From assembly GCA_010672585.1 (NCBI GenBank), contig JAAHGF010000003.1, forward strand, positions 124,001 to 188,000: a DNA stretch of 64,000 nt, read 5' to 3'. Both the position numbers and the translations under genes were made by a program. The DNA comes from Okeania sp. SIO1I7. GTDB lineage: Bacteria; Cyanobacteriota; Cyanobacteriia; Cyanobacteriales; Microcoleaceae. The notes beneath the pieces were generated by a model. The model had not been told where the DNA came from. It did not search any database and saw nothing but the letters and a program-made list of their open reading frames with translations. This document shows positions 26,463 to 35,326 of this stretch, piece by piece; within the stretch, counting starts at the first letter, position 1, and each line of letters starts with the position of its first letter.

Positions 26463-27454
26463 TAAACATTTCCCCCCTTTGATTCTAAAAACGTCTTATA
26501 CCAATCAATTGTTTCTTTCAAACCTTCTACTAGAGAATATTGAGGTTTCCATCCCAGAAAATTACGAGCTTTTTCTGCCGAAAGATACTGATGTTTAATC
26601 TCATTTTTAGCTTGATTTAAAATAATTGGTTCTAAATGTGTTTTATTCATTAATGCTAAAATTTGATTTACTAACTCTAATACGGTAATTTGTAACTCAT
26701 TACTAAAATTAAAAGCCTCCCCTAAAATTTCTTTTCTATCCATTTCTTCTGCCAAATGTAAATAAGCCAAAACCCCATCTTTAACATAAAAATAATCCCG
26801 GATATAACTACCATCGCTGCGGAGAGTAATCGGTTTATCCCGCAAAGCAGACCTAATAGTATCCGGGACAATCCGATTAAAATTCAAATCTCCCCCACCA
26901 TAAAAATTACCACAACGGGTAATACAGACAGGCAACCCATAAGAAACATAATAAGTACGACTAATTAAATCCGCGCAACTTTTAGAGACATCGTAGGGAT
27001 GTTCCCCCTGTAACGGGGTGGTCTCATTGTAGGGCAAAACCTCCTGGTCTCCATAAGCTTTGTCGCTAGAGGCAATCACAATGCGACTCACACCCCCCAC
27101 CCGACGACAAGCTTCCAATACATTCCAAGTTCCTTTAATATTAGCCTCAAAAGTCCCCAAAGGATTTTTATTTGCCACTCCCACGATAGTTTGAGCCGCC
27201 AGATGAAAAACTGTATCTACTTCATATTCAGCGATCGCCCTTTCCATCACACCCAAATCCTCAACACCACCTCGGACAATATTAATTTTATCCGCCCAAT
27301 CGTCAGTATAAAGCCGAGATTTCGGCACCAAGTCCCGCACTAAACCAGTAACTTGAGCACCCCGCTCCACCAACTCAGCCACCATCCAACTACCCAGTAA
27401 ACCAGTACAACCTGTGAGAAAGACAGAGCGATCGCGCCAAAAATTATCCTGCAT
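26462..27454 (-). CDS. rfbG: CDP-glucose 4,6-dehydratase
   Basis: Converts CDP-glucose to CDP-4-keto-6-deoxyglucose using bound NAD+. 330 aa from the ATG at 27454 ([15 protein letters not shown]), which has AAGG 7 bases upstream and overlaps the rfbF stop as TAATG; longer in-frame starts at 27460 and 27490 lie inside rfbF. Visible motifs: GCTGLLGSW for [20 protein letters not shown] (Tyr, Lys catalytic) and RDYFYVKDG. Directly downstream of its partner rfbF. No rfbH (3-dehydrase) follows, so the product is not a 3,6-dideoxysugar. Confidence 0.93.
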   Translation of the reverse strand: MQDNFWRDRSVFLTGCTGLLGSWMVAELVERGAQVTGLVRDLVPKSRLYTDDWADKINIVRGGVEDLGVMERAIAEYEVDTVFHLAAQTIVGVANKNPLGTFEANIKGTWNVLEACRRVGGVSRIVIASSDKAYGDQEVLPYNETTPLQGEHPYDVSKSCADLISRTYYVSYGLPVCITRCGNFYGGGDLNFNRIVPDTIRSALRDKPITLRSDGSYIRDYFYVKDGVLAYLHLAEEMDRKEILGEAFNFSNELQITVLELVNQILALMNKTHLEPIILNQAKNEIKHQYLSAEKARNFLGWKPQYSLVEGLKETIDWYKTFLESKGGNV

Positions 27455-28227
27455 TACCATACCTTCCAAGGTGCTTGACCTAAATCCCAATATCTGTTTA
27501 GCTCCAGATACTCCTTATAAGTATCCATGGGCTGAAAAAATCCATTATGATGATAACTCATTAACTGGCCGTCTGCAGCCAACCGTTCTAAAGGCTGCCG
27601 TTCCAAAATAGATTCTGGCCCAGAAATATAATCAAACACCCTGCGGTCAAATACAAAAAAGCCTGCACTCACCCAACTATCAGCTTTTCTCTTTTCCCCA
27701 AAGCTTAAAACTCTAGCTCCTCTATCAATATCCAAGACTCCAAACCGAGACAGAGGTAGAATAGTAGTCACGGTTGCTAATTTGCCATGTTCTTTGTGGA
27801 AGTTAACTAACTCCTTTATATTGACATCTGCTAACCCATCTCCATAAGTTGCCATAAAGATGTCATCATCAATGTACTTTTCTACTAACTTAACTCGCCC
27901 TCCGGTCATTGTACTTAAGCCAGTCTCAGCTAACGTTACCCGAAAATCTTTCTCTTCGTGGAGGTTGTGGTAAGTAATCTCGTTATGATATCCCAACTTA
28001 ATAGTAAAATCGTTGTTCATAGCTTCATAGTTAAGGAAATATTCCTTGAGCATCTTACCCCGATAACCCAGACACACAATAAAATCTAAGAAGCCATAAT
28101 GAGCATAAAGCTTCATAATATGCCAGATTATAGGTTTTCCTCCTACTTCAACTAAAGGTTTGGGGCGATATTCTGTTTCTTCTCTTAAACGGGTTCCTTG
28201 ACCACCTGCGAGAATTACTACTTTCAT
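27454..28227 (-). CDS. rfbF: glucose-1-phosphate cytidylyltransferase
   Basis: Makes CDP-glucose from CTP and glucose 1-phosphate. 257 aa, standard length. Nucleotide-binding start [27 protein letters not shown], the metal site in YGDGLADV, and [11 protein letters not shown] near the end are all typical. Its stop codon overlaps the rfbG start. Commits carbon to the CDP-deoxysugar branch of the operon. Confidence 0.95.
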   Translation of the reverse strand: MKVVILAGGQGTRLREETEYRPKPLVEVGGKPIIWHIMKLYAHYGFLDFIVCLGYRGKMLKEYFLNYEAMNNDFTIKLGYHNEITYHNLHEEKDFRVTLAETGLSTMTGGRVKLVEKYIDDDIFMATYGDGLADVNIKELVNFHKEHGKLATVTTILPLSRFGVLDIDRGARVLSFGEKRKADSWVSAGFFVFDRRVFDYISGPESILERQPLERLAADGQLMSYHHNGFFQPMDTYKEYLELNRYWDLGQAPWKVW

Positions 28228-28246
28228 ATATAGATTTAATTAGAAC

Positions 28247-29362
28247 TTAACTAAGATTAAAATAATTTTGAATAATTTTTAGTATGTATTCTGCTGCATG
28301 ACCATCCCCAAAAGGATTTATAGCATTAGCCATTTTCTCATAACCTCCCACATCACTCAGCAAATCTGTTGCTGCTCCAACTACCAAATCCTGATTAGTC
28401 CCCACTAATTTAGCAGTACCATACTCAACAGCTTCTGGTCTCTCAGTAGTCTCTCGCAACACCAACACAGGTTTACCCAAACTGGGAGCTTCTTCTTGTA
28501 AACCTCCTGAGTCTGTCATTACCAAATAGCAGTTTTGCATGGCTCCTACCAATTGACCATAATCTAAGGGTTCAGTTAAAAACGCCCGTTGATGATGACC
28601 CAATATTGCTCGTAGTGGTTCCCTAACTGTGGGATTACGATGCAAGGGCAACAGCAAGGCCACATCTGGGAACTTATCCAAGAGAGTTAGGAAGCTCTGG
28701 CCAATGTCTGCCAGTTTATCCCAATTTTCTCGTCTGTGAACCGTCGCTAATATTACCCTAAATTCCTGCCACTGCAAACCAGGAATTTGACATTCTGGAT
28801 TTTGCTTGGCCACGTTGAGCAAGGCATCTATGACTGTATTCCCGGTTTTGTGAATTTCACCTACTACCCCAGAAGCAGATAAATTTTCTACTGCTTTATC
28901 TGTGGGGGCGAAGTGGAGTTGGGCGATTTGGGAAATTAAACGGCGGTTGGCCTCCTCTGGGTAGGGATTAAATAGGTCGTTAGTTCTTAACCCTGCTTCA
29001 ACATGGCCTACTGGGATTTTTTGATAGAAGGCTGCTAAAGCTGCAGCAAAGGCTGTGCTAGTATCTCCTTGGACTAATACCATCTGAGGTTGCAGTTGTT
29101 GGAATAATTTGTCTAGTCCTTGCAAACTCCGACAGGCGATGTCTGTGAGGGTTTGCTTAGGCTGCATAATTTCTAAATCTAGGTCGGCCTTGAGGTGAAA
29201 AAGTTCCATCACTTGGGCTACCATTTCTTTATGTTGGCCTGTGAGGACTATTTTAGTTTGGAATTGGGGAGATTTTTGGAATTGTTGAATTACTGGGGCT
29301 AGTTTTATTGCTTCTGGGCGGGTTCCTAGAGTGATACAAATAGGAATAGGGGAGTTTGGCAT
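28247..29362 (-). CDS. wecB: UDP-N-acetylglucosamine 2-epimerase (non-hydrolysing)
   Basis: Interconverts UDP-GlcNAc and UDP-ManNAc, feeding WecC (6049-7275). 371 aa from the ATG at 29362; a TTG at 29377 would add five residues but lies in a 61-bp duplication. Motifs: GTRPEAIKLAPVI, QGDTSTAFA, HVEAGLRTND, ATVHRREN, TDSGGLQEEAPSLGKPVLV and ETTERPEA. First gene of the minus-strand run, so the promoter probably lies in or near the duplicated stretch between it and the divergent gene at 29451. A 190-bp decayed copy is at 16775-16964. Confidence 0.94.
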   Translation of the reverse strand: MPNSPIPICITLGTRPEAIKLAPVIQQFQKSPQFQTKIVLTGQHKEMVAQVMELFHLKADLDLEIMQPKQTLTDIACRSLQGLDKLFQQLQPQMVLVQGDTSTAFAAALAAFYQKIPVGHVEAGLRTNDLFNPYPEEANRRLISQIAQLHFAPTDKAVENLSASGVVGEIHKTGNTVIDALLNVAKQNPECQIPGLQWQEFRVILATVHRRENWDKLADIGQSFLTLLDKFPDVALLLPLHRNPTVREPLRAILGHHQRAFLTEPLDYGQLVGAMQNCYLVMTDSGGLQEEAPSLGKPVLVLRETTERPEAVEYGTAKLVGTNQDLVVGAATDLLSDVGGYEKMANAINPFGDGHAAEYILKIIQNYFNLS

Positions 29363-29365
29363 CGT

Positions 29366-29487
29366 TATTTTTCTCAATCTTTAGTAATTATGATTAACTA
29401 CTTAACAAATACTGGAACTAATTCCGTATTTTTCTCAATCTTTAGTAATTATGATTAACTACTTAACAAATACTGGAACTAATTCCG
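29366..29487. repeat. perfect 61-bp tandem duplication in a divergent promoter region
   Basis: 29366-29426 and 29427-29487 are identical over 61 bases. Each copy contains the same ATG and the following 12 codons of the methyltransferase gene. Because 61 is not a multiple of three, the first copy gives only a short frame (29390-29458, 22 codons, stop overlapping the second ATG). It also occupies all but three bases of the gap to wecB. Confidence 0.95.
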
Positions 29488-30506
29488 TTGAGCTTAATCA
29501 AGAATTTTTGCATATTGAGCTAGAAATTCAGGAAAATGCTCACTATTTATTAAAAGGTAATATTGAATCGTCCATACCAGCTCGCAATGCTGCATTAGTA
29601 ACATTTCAGTTTAGCAATAAATCTGGTAATTTAATCTCTCCACCTTACCTCGAAATTCCCAATTCAGCCACAGTTGGGCCTTATAAATACATTCCAATTA
29701 ATTCTGATAAAAAAGAGCAATTTTTGATTGCGTTTCAAACCCCTCCTGAATCTTCTCATCTGACTCTAGGATTTAGATTATGGAATAGCAAAAAAAAGGT
29801 TTTTATAGATAACAAAATTGAAGTAGTCAAAATCAAAGATGAATTTGAGTTAGAAGCAATTAATAATCTGTTTACTAATGAAATTGAACTAGCTAAAAAT
29901 TATTGGTCAAATATAGGAGTTAGTAAAGGATATACTAAAGCTGCTCTGTGGTCTCATAAAATTAGTGATGAAATAATATCATTTAATCCATCTAGTGTAC
30001 TAGAATTTGGGTGTAATGCAGGTAGAAATTTAAAGACACTACTCGAAAAAGATGAATCAATTCGAAACTATTTAGGACTAGATATTAACCAGGATGCCAT
30101 AAATTATGGTAATTCTCAAGGGCTGGAGAAACTGAAAGTTGGAGATGAAAATAGTTTGATTAAAATTTATTCTGGGGCTTATGATATTTGTTTTACTGTT
30201 TCTGTTATAGATCATATTCCTCAACCTTTGAATGTTGTTTTGAACCTAATCAGAATATCTAAGAAAGCTTGTTTATTATTAGAACCGTTTTTAGGAGATA
30301 ATGGTAAGGTGATAGCTAACTACAGTGTTCAGAAAAAAAATGTACTAGAAACAACTCCATATTCTTACTCGTGGAATTATGAACAGCTTTTACAGGCAAT
30401 CAATATTTATGAGTTTCTGAACAAGTTAAATATAAAAGTTAAAGATTTTCCTCTTGAATCAAATTTAGGGAGATATTATAGGCTATGGATTATCGAGAAA
30501 AACTAG
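29451..30506 (+). CDS. shared beta-rich domain fused to a class I methyltransferase
   Basis: 351 aa. Residues 12-127 are the shared domain (ISPPYLEIP, YKYIPI, TLGFRLW), here at the N-terminus instead of the C-terminus as in the protein at 9100-10464. Residues 150-351 are a SAM methyltransferase: VLEFGCNAGRN (183-193), YLGLDINQDAINYG, FTVSVIDHIPQP. Start at the second ATG of the 61-bp duplication, which is the only one that stays open. Its last 22 bases overlap the next gene, so the two are translationally coupled. Substrate unknown; sugar or glycan by context. Confidence 0.8.
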   Translation: MINYLTNTGTNSVELNQEFLHIELEIQENAHYLLKGNIESSIPARNAALVTFQFSNKSGNLISPPYLEIPNSATVGPYKYIPINSDKKEQFLIAFQTPPESSHLTLGFRLWNSKKKVFIDNKIEVVKIKDEFELEAINNLFTNEIELAKNYWSNIGVSKGYTKAALWSHKISDEIISFNPSSVLEFGCNAGRNLKTLLEKDESIRNYLGLDINQDAINYGNSQGLEKLKVGDENSLIKIYSGAYDICFTVSVIDHIPQPLNVVLNLIRISKKACLLLEPFLGDNGKVIANYSVQKKNVLETTPYSYSWNYEQLLQAINIYEFLNKLNIKVKDFPLESNLGRYYRLWIIEKN

Positions 30507-31834
30507 ATATTAAAAAAGAAGAATCAATAGAACTTTTTTACCGCTTTGGCTATTATTGCTTTTTTGACCATACTGATTTTTCACGGAATTTATTTCCCAA
30601 CAAATATATTAATTTTAAACACGAAAATATCAATATTTTTTATGACATAGAAAACCTATTTAAATTTTTAAATAGCCCAGACAAATCTTGTTACATCCTT
30701 TTGCTGTCTACAACTATCATAGACATTGAAAACGAGACCGATAATATCAATTTTATCGCGGATAAACTGTTGAATGAATTAATTGATTCAGAAACAAAAT
30801 TTTTTGATTATTTAGACGATCTTGCGGGTAGATACATCATAATATATAAAAAATCTGGCAATACCAGAATATTAAATGATGCTTGTGGAACTAGAACAAT
30901 TTTTTATTATCAATGTAAATCTCCAACAAGCGTTTTGGTTTCGTCTCATCTTGATTTAATTCGTCAAATTACGGACGTTCCCGAATTAGATATTAAAGAT
31001 GAGTTCATGGAATCATTTAGATATTATATGCCAGCTAATTTAACTCCACTGCATCAAGTTTACATTCTAACCTCTAACACTTTATTGCAAGTCAACGATT
31101 ATCAAATAGTTCGTTACTTTCCTAGAGAAAATTTAGAAGAATCATCAGATATTGAGTCTATAGTTGACTGGATATCATCAAAGTTTGTTCAACAGCTAGC
31201 CATTTTGTCTAAATCAAAATCACTTTTGTTTAGTTTAAGTGCAGGTCTAGATACTAGAACTACGTTGTCAGCTTCAAAGTTTATTAAAGAACAGTCAACT
31301 TACTTTACTTATTACATACAAGAGCAAGGTCATAATAGCAATATATTATGGAATGATTTAATAGTAGCTCAATCAATTTGTAAACAACTAGGTCTCAACC
31401 ACAAATTGGTGCTTAAATCCTCTGAAGATGTAATTTTTACTGACTCCGAATATAGGGAGTATTATAAACAGTTTCAATCAGTTACAAGATACCTGAAACA
31501 TTCACCATCTTTGCCTTACTTATATCGTAAATATTTTGGTTCTGATGTTTTACATATTCGTTCAAATCTAAATGAAGTAGTTTATTCTAGTTGGCTAGGA
31601 AGTAATAAAGTCAAGGATGAAGATTATGTTAATTTTACAGAAAAAACAGCTTTGAAACTGTTTTATATAAATAATTGGTACAAACAGCTCAACGATACTG
31701 ACGCTCAATCATATCAAAAATTTGTCACAGGATGTTTTAAACAATATTTAAAAACAAGCAAGTTTGATGAAATCAAAAACTATAATCCAGTTGATATATT
31801 TTATTGGGAATTTCCTATGGGAATTTGGCATTAG
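30485..31834 (+). CDS. asparagine-synthetase-like protein, N-terminal part, ended by in-frame amber stop
   Basis: 449 residues to a TAG at 31832-31834. Residues 105-165 resemble the degenerate glutaminase half (DDLAGRYIIIY, DACGTRTIFY) but lack the N-terminal catalytic cysteine, so ammonia from glutamine is unlikely. Residues 225-440 are the ATP-pyrophosphatase part with the PP-loop SLSAGLDTR (250-258). The reading frame continues past the TAG without another stop for 220 codons; the first downstream residues (ANVLLESDYAFDT) complete a motif common in this family, so 31834 is probably a recent nonsense mutation. Family members form amides or beta-lactam-like bonds; here the acceptor is unknown. 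Confidence 0.75.
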   Translation: MDYREKLDIKKEESIELFYRFGYYCFFDHTDFSRNLFPNKYINFKHENINIFYDIENLFKFLNSPDKSCYILLLSTTIIDIENETDNINFIADKLLNELIDSETKFFDYLDDLAGRYIIIYKKSGNTRILNDACGTRTIFYYQCKSPTSVLVSSHLDLIRQITDVPELDIKDEFMESFRYYMPANLTPLHQVYILTSNTLLQVNDYQIVRYFPRENLEESSDIESIVDWISSKFVQQLAILSKSKSLLFSLSAGLDTRTTLSASKFIKEQSTYFTYYIQEQGHNSNILWNDLIVAQSICKQLGLNHKLVLKSSEDVIFTDSEYREYYKQFQSVTRYLKHSPSLPYLYRKYFGSDVLHIRSNLNEVVYSSWLGSNKVKDEDYVNFTEKTALKLFYINNWYKQLNDTDAQSYQKFVTGCFKQYLKTSKFDEIKNYNPVDIFYWEFPMGIWH

Positions 31835-32494
31835 GCAAACGTCTTATTAGAAAGTGATTATGCTTTTGATACATATACACTAATCAATTGCCGAAGTATT
31901 ATTAAACAATTTATGAGCATTCCCTTAAAATTAAGAAAAACTAAAATTGCAGTAAAGTCTATCATTAATAAACTGTGGCCGGAATTATTAAAGTATCCAA
32001 TAAACCCTAAAACTAACTTTTATAATACTGGTTGTAATTCTTCAATGAAACGGACTGAAACTTCTGATTTGAGCTACAATACTGCCTGGAATATACCAAA
32101 GAATATTTTATTAGAGACTAAATCGACAGATAAATTTCTATTTACAATAAAAGAAAAAGTAGAAAAATTGTATATTTCCACAGGATTAGGAACATCTTTT
32201 GAACATCCCCCAGAGGATATTGATAAATACAAAATTAAGCCCACTTTACAGTATGAACTACATTTAGATGTTTACAATTTAGTCAAAAATGAAAGTGACT
32301 CTTTGAGTGTTATGTTATGGGTAATTGAATATGACTTAAAATCAAGAATTAAACACACCGTTCAGAACCTTAATACTGGTTTTAATGTAATGAGATTTAT
32401 GACTGATTATAGAACCGAATGCTTCAAAATTTTAATTCGTTTTGCAGGTAAAGGGAAGCTAGAAATTAGCACTCCCAGAATGTATAGTCTGTAA
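31835..32494 (+). CDS. C-terminal part of the interrupted asparagine-synthetase-like gene
   Basis: In frame with the gene at 30485. Codons 31835-31912 (26 codons: ANVLLESDYAF ... IIKQF) continue the synthetase fold, and an internal ATG at 31913 could allow a 193-residue product. From about 32090 the sequence becomes a beta-rich C-terminal domain (ILLETKSTDKFLFTI, YELHLDVYNL, VIEYD, FKILIRFAGKGKLEIS), distinct from but reminiscent of the shared beta-rich domain. Ends 22 bases before the convergent TPR-methyltransferase gene. Either a pseudogene half or, less likely, a separately translated protein. Confidence 0.65.
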   Translation, partial: ANVLLESDYAFDTYTLINCRSIIKQFMSIPLKLRKTKIAVKSIINKLWPELLKYPINPKTNFYNTGCNSSMKRTETSDLSYNTAWNIPKNILLETKSTDKFLFTIKEKVEKLYISTGLGTSFEHPPEDIDKYKIKPTLQYELHLDVYNLVKNESDSLSVMLWVIEYDLKSRIKHTVQNLNTGFNVMRFMTDYRTECFKILIRFAGKGKLEISTPRMYSL

Positions 32495-32516
32495 ATTTAA
32501 AATTATTTCTAATTAC

Positions 32517-34037
32517 TCAATCAATCACTGCAAAATACTTATTATGCTGATAAACCGTCGGAATTTTCCCTAAATATCTAGCCAAAGAAATCGCTACATC
32601 CATATCATACTGGCGATTAATATCATCAACAATTACAGGCACATTCCAATTAAACAAATCCAAATAATTTAAAATACCCTTCCGGCGATTTTGTGGCGGT
32701 CCATCTATCAAAATAAAATCATAATCAATACCCCGTAACTCTCGACTCAAAACCTCCCCATTGTACCACATATCATCAACCAAGGGAGCATAAATGTAAT
32801 GAGAATCATACTTATTTAACCATTTTTCATCATGTTCAATAGAAACCAAATTGTAATGCTTAGACAACTCCAACGTACCAGTACCACTACCCAACTCCAA
32901 AATAGTCGAACCCACAGGTAAAGTTTCTAAAATATAAAGAAACAACTCCTCAGAAATCGCCCAATTATTCAGATTATTAACATCATATAATCCCCTCAAC
33001 TTCTCGTAGGGAAAAACATAACCAGGATTAATCAAATAGCATTTACGAAAAGCAGCGATCGCCCGACTAAACTGCCCCTTTCCCAGAAAAATATCCCCCA
33101 AAGTTTCATAAACCCCACAAGAATTAGGCAGAATATTCTTAACCTTAAATAACAAACTTACAGCTTCATCAACACCCTGGAAAGAATCAGAATTAACCCC
33201 CACCTCCGACAAAACCTTATCATTATCATTTTGACTCACATTTTCCAACAAAGGAACCAACAAATCTAACCCTAACCTCAACTTAGAATCCAAAATCATT
33301 GGCTTTTTATTATGCCAAGTTCTAAAACCAAGACGTAAATAATGAGTTATAGAAGTGGTATTAAAAATATTAGTTTGAAACTCAGAAAAACCTTCACCAT
33401 AAGTAGGAATATAAAAATACGGACCAAGTGTTTGAGAATGGGAAACACCAGAATAAGGACTAGGAATTAACCCTTGATTTTCATCCAAAAACTCAATTTG
33501 CACTAAAGCTTGATTGTGAGTAGGAGGCTGAGGAGAAGAACTGCGACCAAATAGACAATAATTAGTTAAAGGTTTAACAGGTAAAGTAACCCATATAGGT
33601 TCCTTTGTTAACTCGATAAAATCCTCATCTTCTGACAAACAAAAGTTACAACATTCATTTTGAAATGTACTATGAAATAATGGAAAATACTTACCACTCA
33701 ATTCATATAATAAATCATGCTTAACTTCAATCCCTTGCCTAAAATAACCTATAGCCTCTTCCAAAGCACCTTGCTGAATAAACAAACGACCTAAATTTAT
33801 ATGAAACCAAGCAGAATTAGGATTAATTTCAATCGCCCGACGATATTTAACAATAGCCTCATCCGAGTTTCCCTGCTTAACAAAAGCATCCCCCAAATTA
33901 TTATAAGCCCAAGCAAAATTAGGATTAATTTTAATAACGCGGTGATAAAGAGCGATCGCCTCATCCAACTTCCCCACCCTCTTCAACTGATTAGCCTGCT
34001 TCAACAATTGGCCTGCACTTATACCCTCATTACCCAT
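32517..34037 (-). CDS. TPR - shared beta-rich domain - methyltransferase fusion
   Basis: 506 aa: residues 10-110 are three TPRs (KLDEAIALYHRVIKINPNF, LGDAFVKQGNSDEAI); 140-256 the shared domain (IPSPYSGVS, YFYIPT, RLGFRTW); 270-345 two more TPR-like units; 365-506 a Rossmann methyltransferase-like core with ILELGSGTGTLE (379-390), LVSIEHDEKW and FILIDGPPQNRR. It joins, in one chain, the three commonest building blocks of the cluster. Start ATG at 34037. Converges on the asparagine-synthetase-like gene. A broken copy of its first 40 codons and leader is 1 kb upstream (34925-35130). Confidence 0.85.
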   Translation of the reverse strand: MGNEGISAGQLLKQANQLKRVGKLDEAIALYHRVIKINPNFAWAYNNLGDAFVKQGNSDEAIVKYRRAIEINPNSAWFHINLGRLFIQQGALEEAIGYFRQGIEVKHDLLYELSGKYFPLFHSTFQNECCNFCLSEDEDFIELTKEPIWVTLPVKPLTNYCLFGRSSSPQPPTHNQALVQIEFLDENQGLIPSPYSGVSHSQTLGPYFYIPTYGEGFSEFQTNIFNTTSITHYLRLGFRTWHNKKPMILDSKLRLGLDLLVPLLENVSQNDNDKVLSEVGVNSDSFQGVDEAVSLLFKVKNILPNSCGVYETLGDIFLGKGQFSRAIAAFRKCYLINPGYVFPYEKLRGLYDVNNLNNWAISEELFLYILETLPVGSTILELGSGTGTLELSKHYNLVSIEHDEKWLNKYDSHYIYAPLVDDMWYNGEVLSRELRGIDYDFILIDGPPQNRRKGILNYLDLFNWNVPVIVDDINRQYDMDVAISLARYLGKIPTVYQHNKYFAVID

Positions 34038-34225
34038 AAAAACCCAAATATAAATCTACTCAAAAACATCATTATACCCCAAAAATTCCCCTTTCATCTA
34101 AGTCAAAGAAACTTTCTTATTTCAGGAATAGAGAATAGGGCATAGTCTTTAACTTCCATTATTTTTTACTAAAATTTGAAAATGCTATATGATAAAAAGT
34201 TAATAGAAAAAAATTAGCTCTATAC

Positions 34226-34392
34226 ATGACTAAAAAAGAGGAAAATCGTCACTCTGCCACCAATAAAGAACAATGAAAATGGCAAAGTTGAACGGGTGGA
34301 AACTCATTAGAATAGAAGCAACAAAAGACAAAATACTCAAAGTCGATTGTATTTTTGAAGGTGAACAAACAACTTTCACGGAGAAAAAATAA
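34226..34392 (+). CDS. possible small ORFs (16 and 39 aa) upstream of a hypothetical gene
   Basis: ATG at 34226 opens 16 codons that end at TGA 34274-34276, overlapping (ATGA) an ATG at 34273 that opens 39 codons (MKMAKLNGWKLIRIEATKD ... FTEKK) ending at 34392, two bases before the ATG of the next gene. The second peptide has a plausible beta-strand pattern (WKLIRIE, KVDCIFEGEQTTF). The tight overlaps look like a coupled unit or a small gene frameshifted near 34274. Function unknown. Confidence 0.4.
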
Positions 34393-34394
34393 AA

Positions 34395-34766
34395 ATGAGT
34401 GAAACATGGATAATCTTTATTGCTGAACCAGAGCAACCCGGATGGGAAAATCGCAAACTACCAATGGGTGGCTTAACAGACATTTTAGACGAACAGTGGG
34501 ATTACACCAGCACAGGAGCAAAACCTAAAATAGGCGATCGCCTCAGACAATTTTTGCAAGTAGAAGAATTCATTGACCCCAAATTCCCTGGAAGTTCCAC
34601 CCACGTTAGAGAAGGAGACTGGGTAATAAGTAGACTAGAAGAGTACCTTCCTGGTGGGGACGATAGCTCTAAAAAAGCAATAATCCTGTGTTATTGTCGC
34701 TTCGATCCCATCATTTCTCCCTTAGAACCCTTATCAAGGGCCAGCCTTAACGAAGTCAGAAGTTAG
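34395..34766 (+). CDS. hypothetical protein
   Basis: 123 aa, soluble, acidic N-terminal half (WIIFIAEPEQPGW, MGGLTDILDEQWDYTSTGAKPKIGDRL) and a CYCRFDPI segment near the end. I do not recognise the family. The last residues (SLNEVRS) are encoded by a GAAGTCA heptamer repeat, so the natural C-terminus was probably replaced. A GGAG sequence lies near the preceding small ORF stop, consistent with coupled translation. Confidence 0.55.
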   Translation: MSETWIIFIAEPEQPGWENRKLPMGGLTDILDEQWDYTSTGAKPKIGDRLRQFLQVEEFIDPKFPGSSTHVREGDWVISRLEEYLPGGDDSSKKAIILCYCRFDPIISPLEPLSRASLNEVRS

Positions 34767-34906
34767 AAGTCAGAAGTCAGAAGTTAACCCACCCCTCGCC
34801 CCTCCCCCTCCCAGGAGGGGAGGGGAAGTAGGGGATTTAAGCAACTCTCCAAAAATATTTCGCCTTAAAAGGCGGGGTTTTAGACCCATATTATTTTGGT
34901 AAAGAT
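34752..34906. repeat. compound dispersed repeat, copy 1
   Basis: Three blocks in order: a GAAGTCA heptamer array (34752-34785), a CCCACCCCT...CCTCCCAGGAGGGG palindrome, and a hairpin block CGCCTTAAAAGGCG followed by GGGTTTTAGACCCATATTATTTTG. The same order recurs at 53424-53563, so the blocks move or duplicate together. A shorter relative of the last block is at 38990-39045. Confidence 0.75.
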
Positions 34907-34924
34907 TCTCAATCAATGTCTTGT

Positions 34925-35130
34925 AGCTACAAACTAAAGAGCGATGTAGCTGCTGAACTTGCTCCGCGATCGCCTCATCCAGCCTCCCCGCTCTCTTCAA
35001 CTAATTAGCCTGCTTCAAGAATTGGCCAGCAATCATACCTTCATTACCCATAAAAACTCAAATATAAATCTACTCAAAAATATGATTCTACCCCAAAAAT
35101 TCCTTTTTCATCTCAGCCAAAGAAACTATT
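34925..35130 (-). pseudogene. copy of the 5' end and leader of the TPR-methyltransferase gene
   Basis: Read on the minus strand from ATG 35051, it gives MGNEGMIAGQFLKQAN, a TAG at codon 17, then LKRAGRLDEAIA, closely matching the first 29 residues of the protein at 32517-34037. The homology extends upstream of the start to about 35130, so the leader and probably the promoter were copied too. Homology is lost below about 34960. Not functional as a gene; could still initiate transcription. Confidence 0.8.
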
Positions 35131-35326
35131 ATCTGCAAAAAAGTTAAAAATTAAACAACACAATCTAATTCTAGCCATAAAATTTCAGCTAAAATCAATA
35201 ATAATAGGATTTTCATAATTAAACTTAACTCTCAGTCATTTAGTTGGCAGTAAGGGAGCAGGGGAGTAGGGGAGATTAAAGTCTTGAAGTAATTATAGAA
35301 ATTATCAAAAACAGGAAGTTAAACTA
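35131..35326. other. AT-rich spacer with octamer-like array
   Basis: Holds a short GGGAGCAGGGGAGTAGGGGAG stretch (about 35249-35273) of the same class as 1577-1596. GGAAGTTAAACTA precedes the next start. Nothing else recognised. Confidence 0.4.

Noticed and set aside
30485-32494. UAG-encoded amino acid (pyrrolysine-like readthrough)
   Set aside because: No pylTSBCD genes and no UAG-specific context are visible; a point mutation or sequencing error is simpler.
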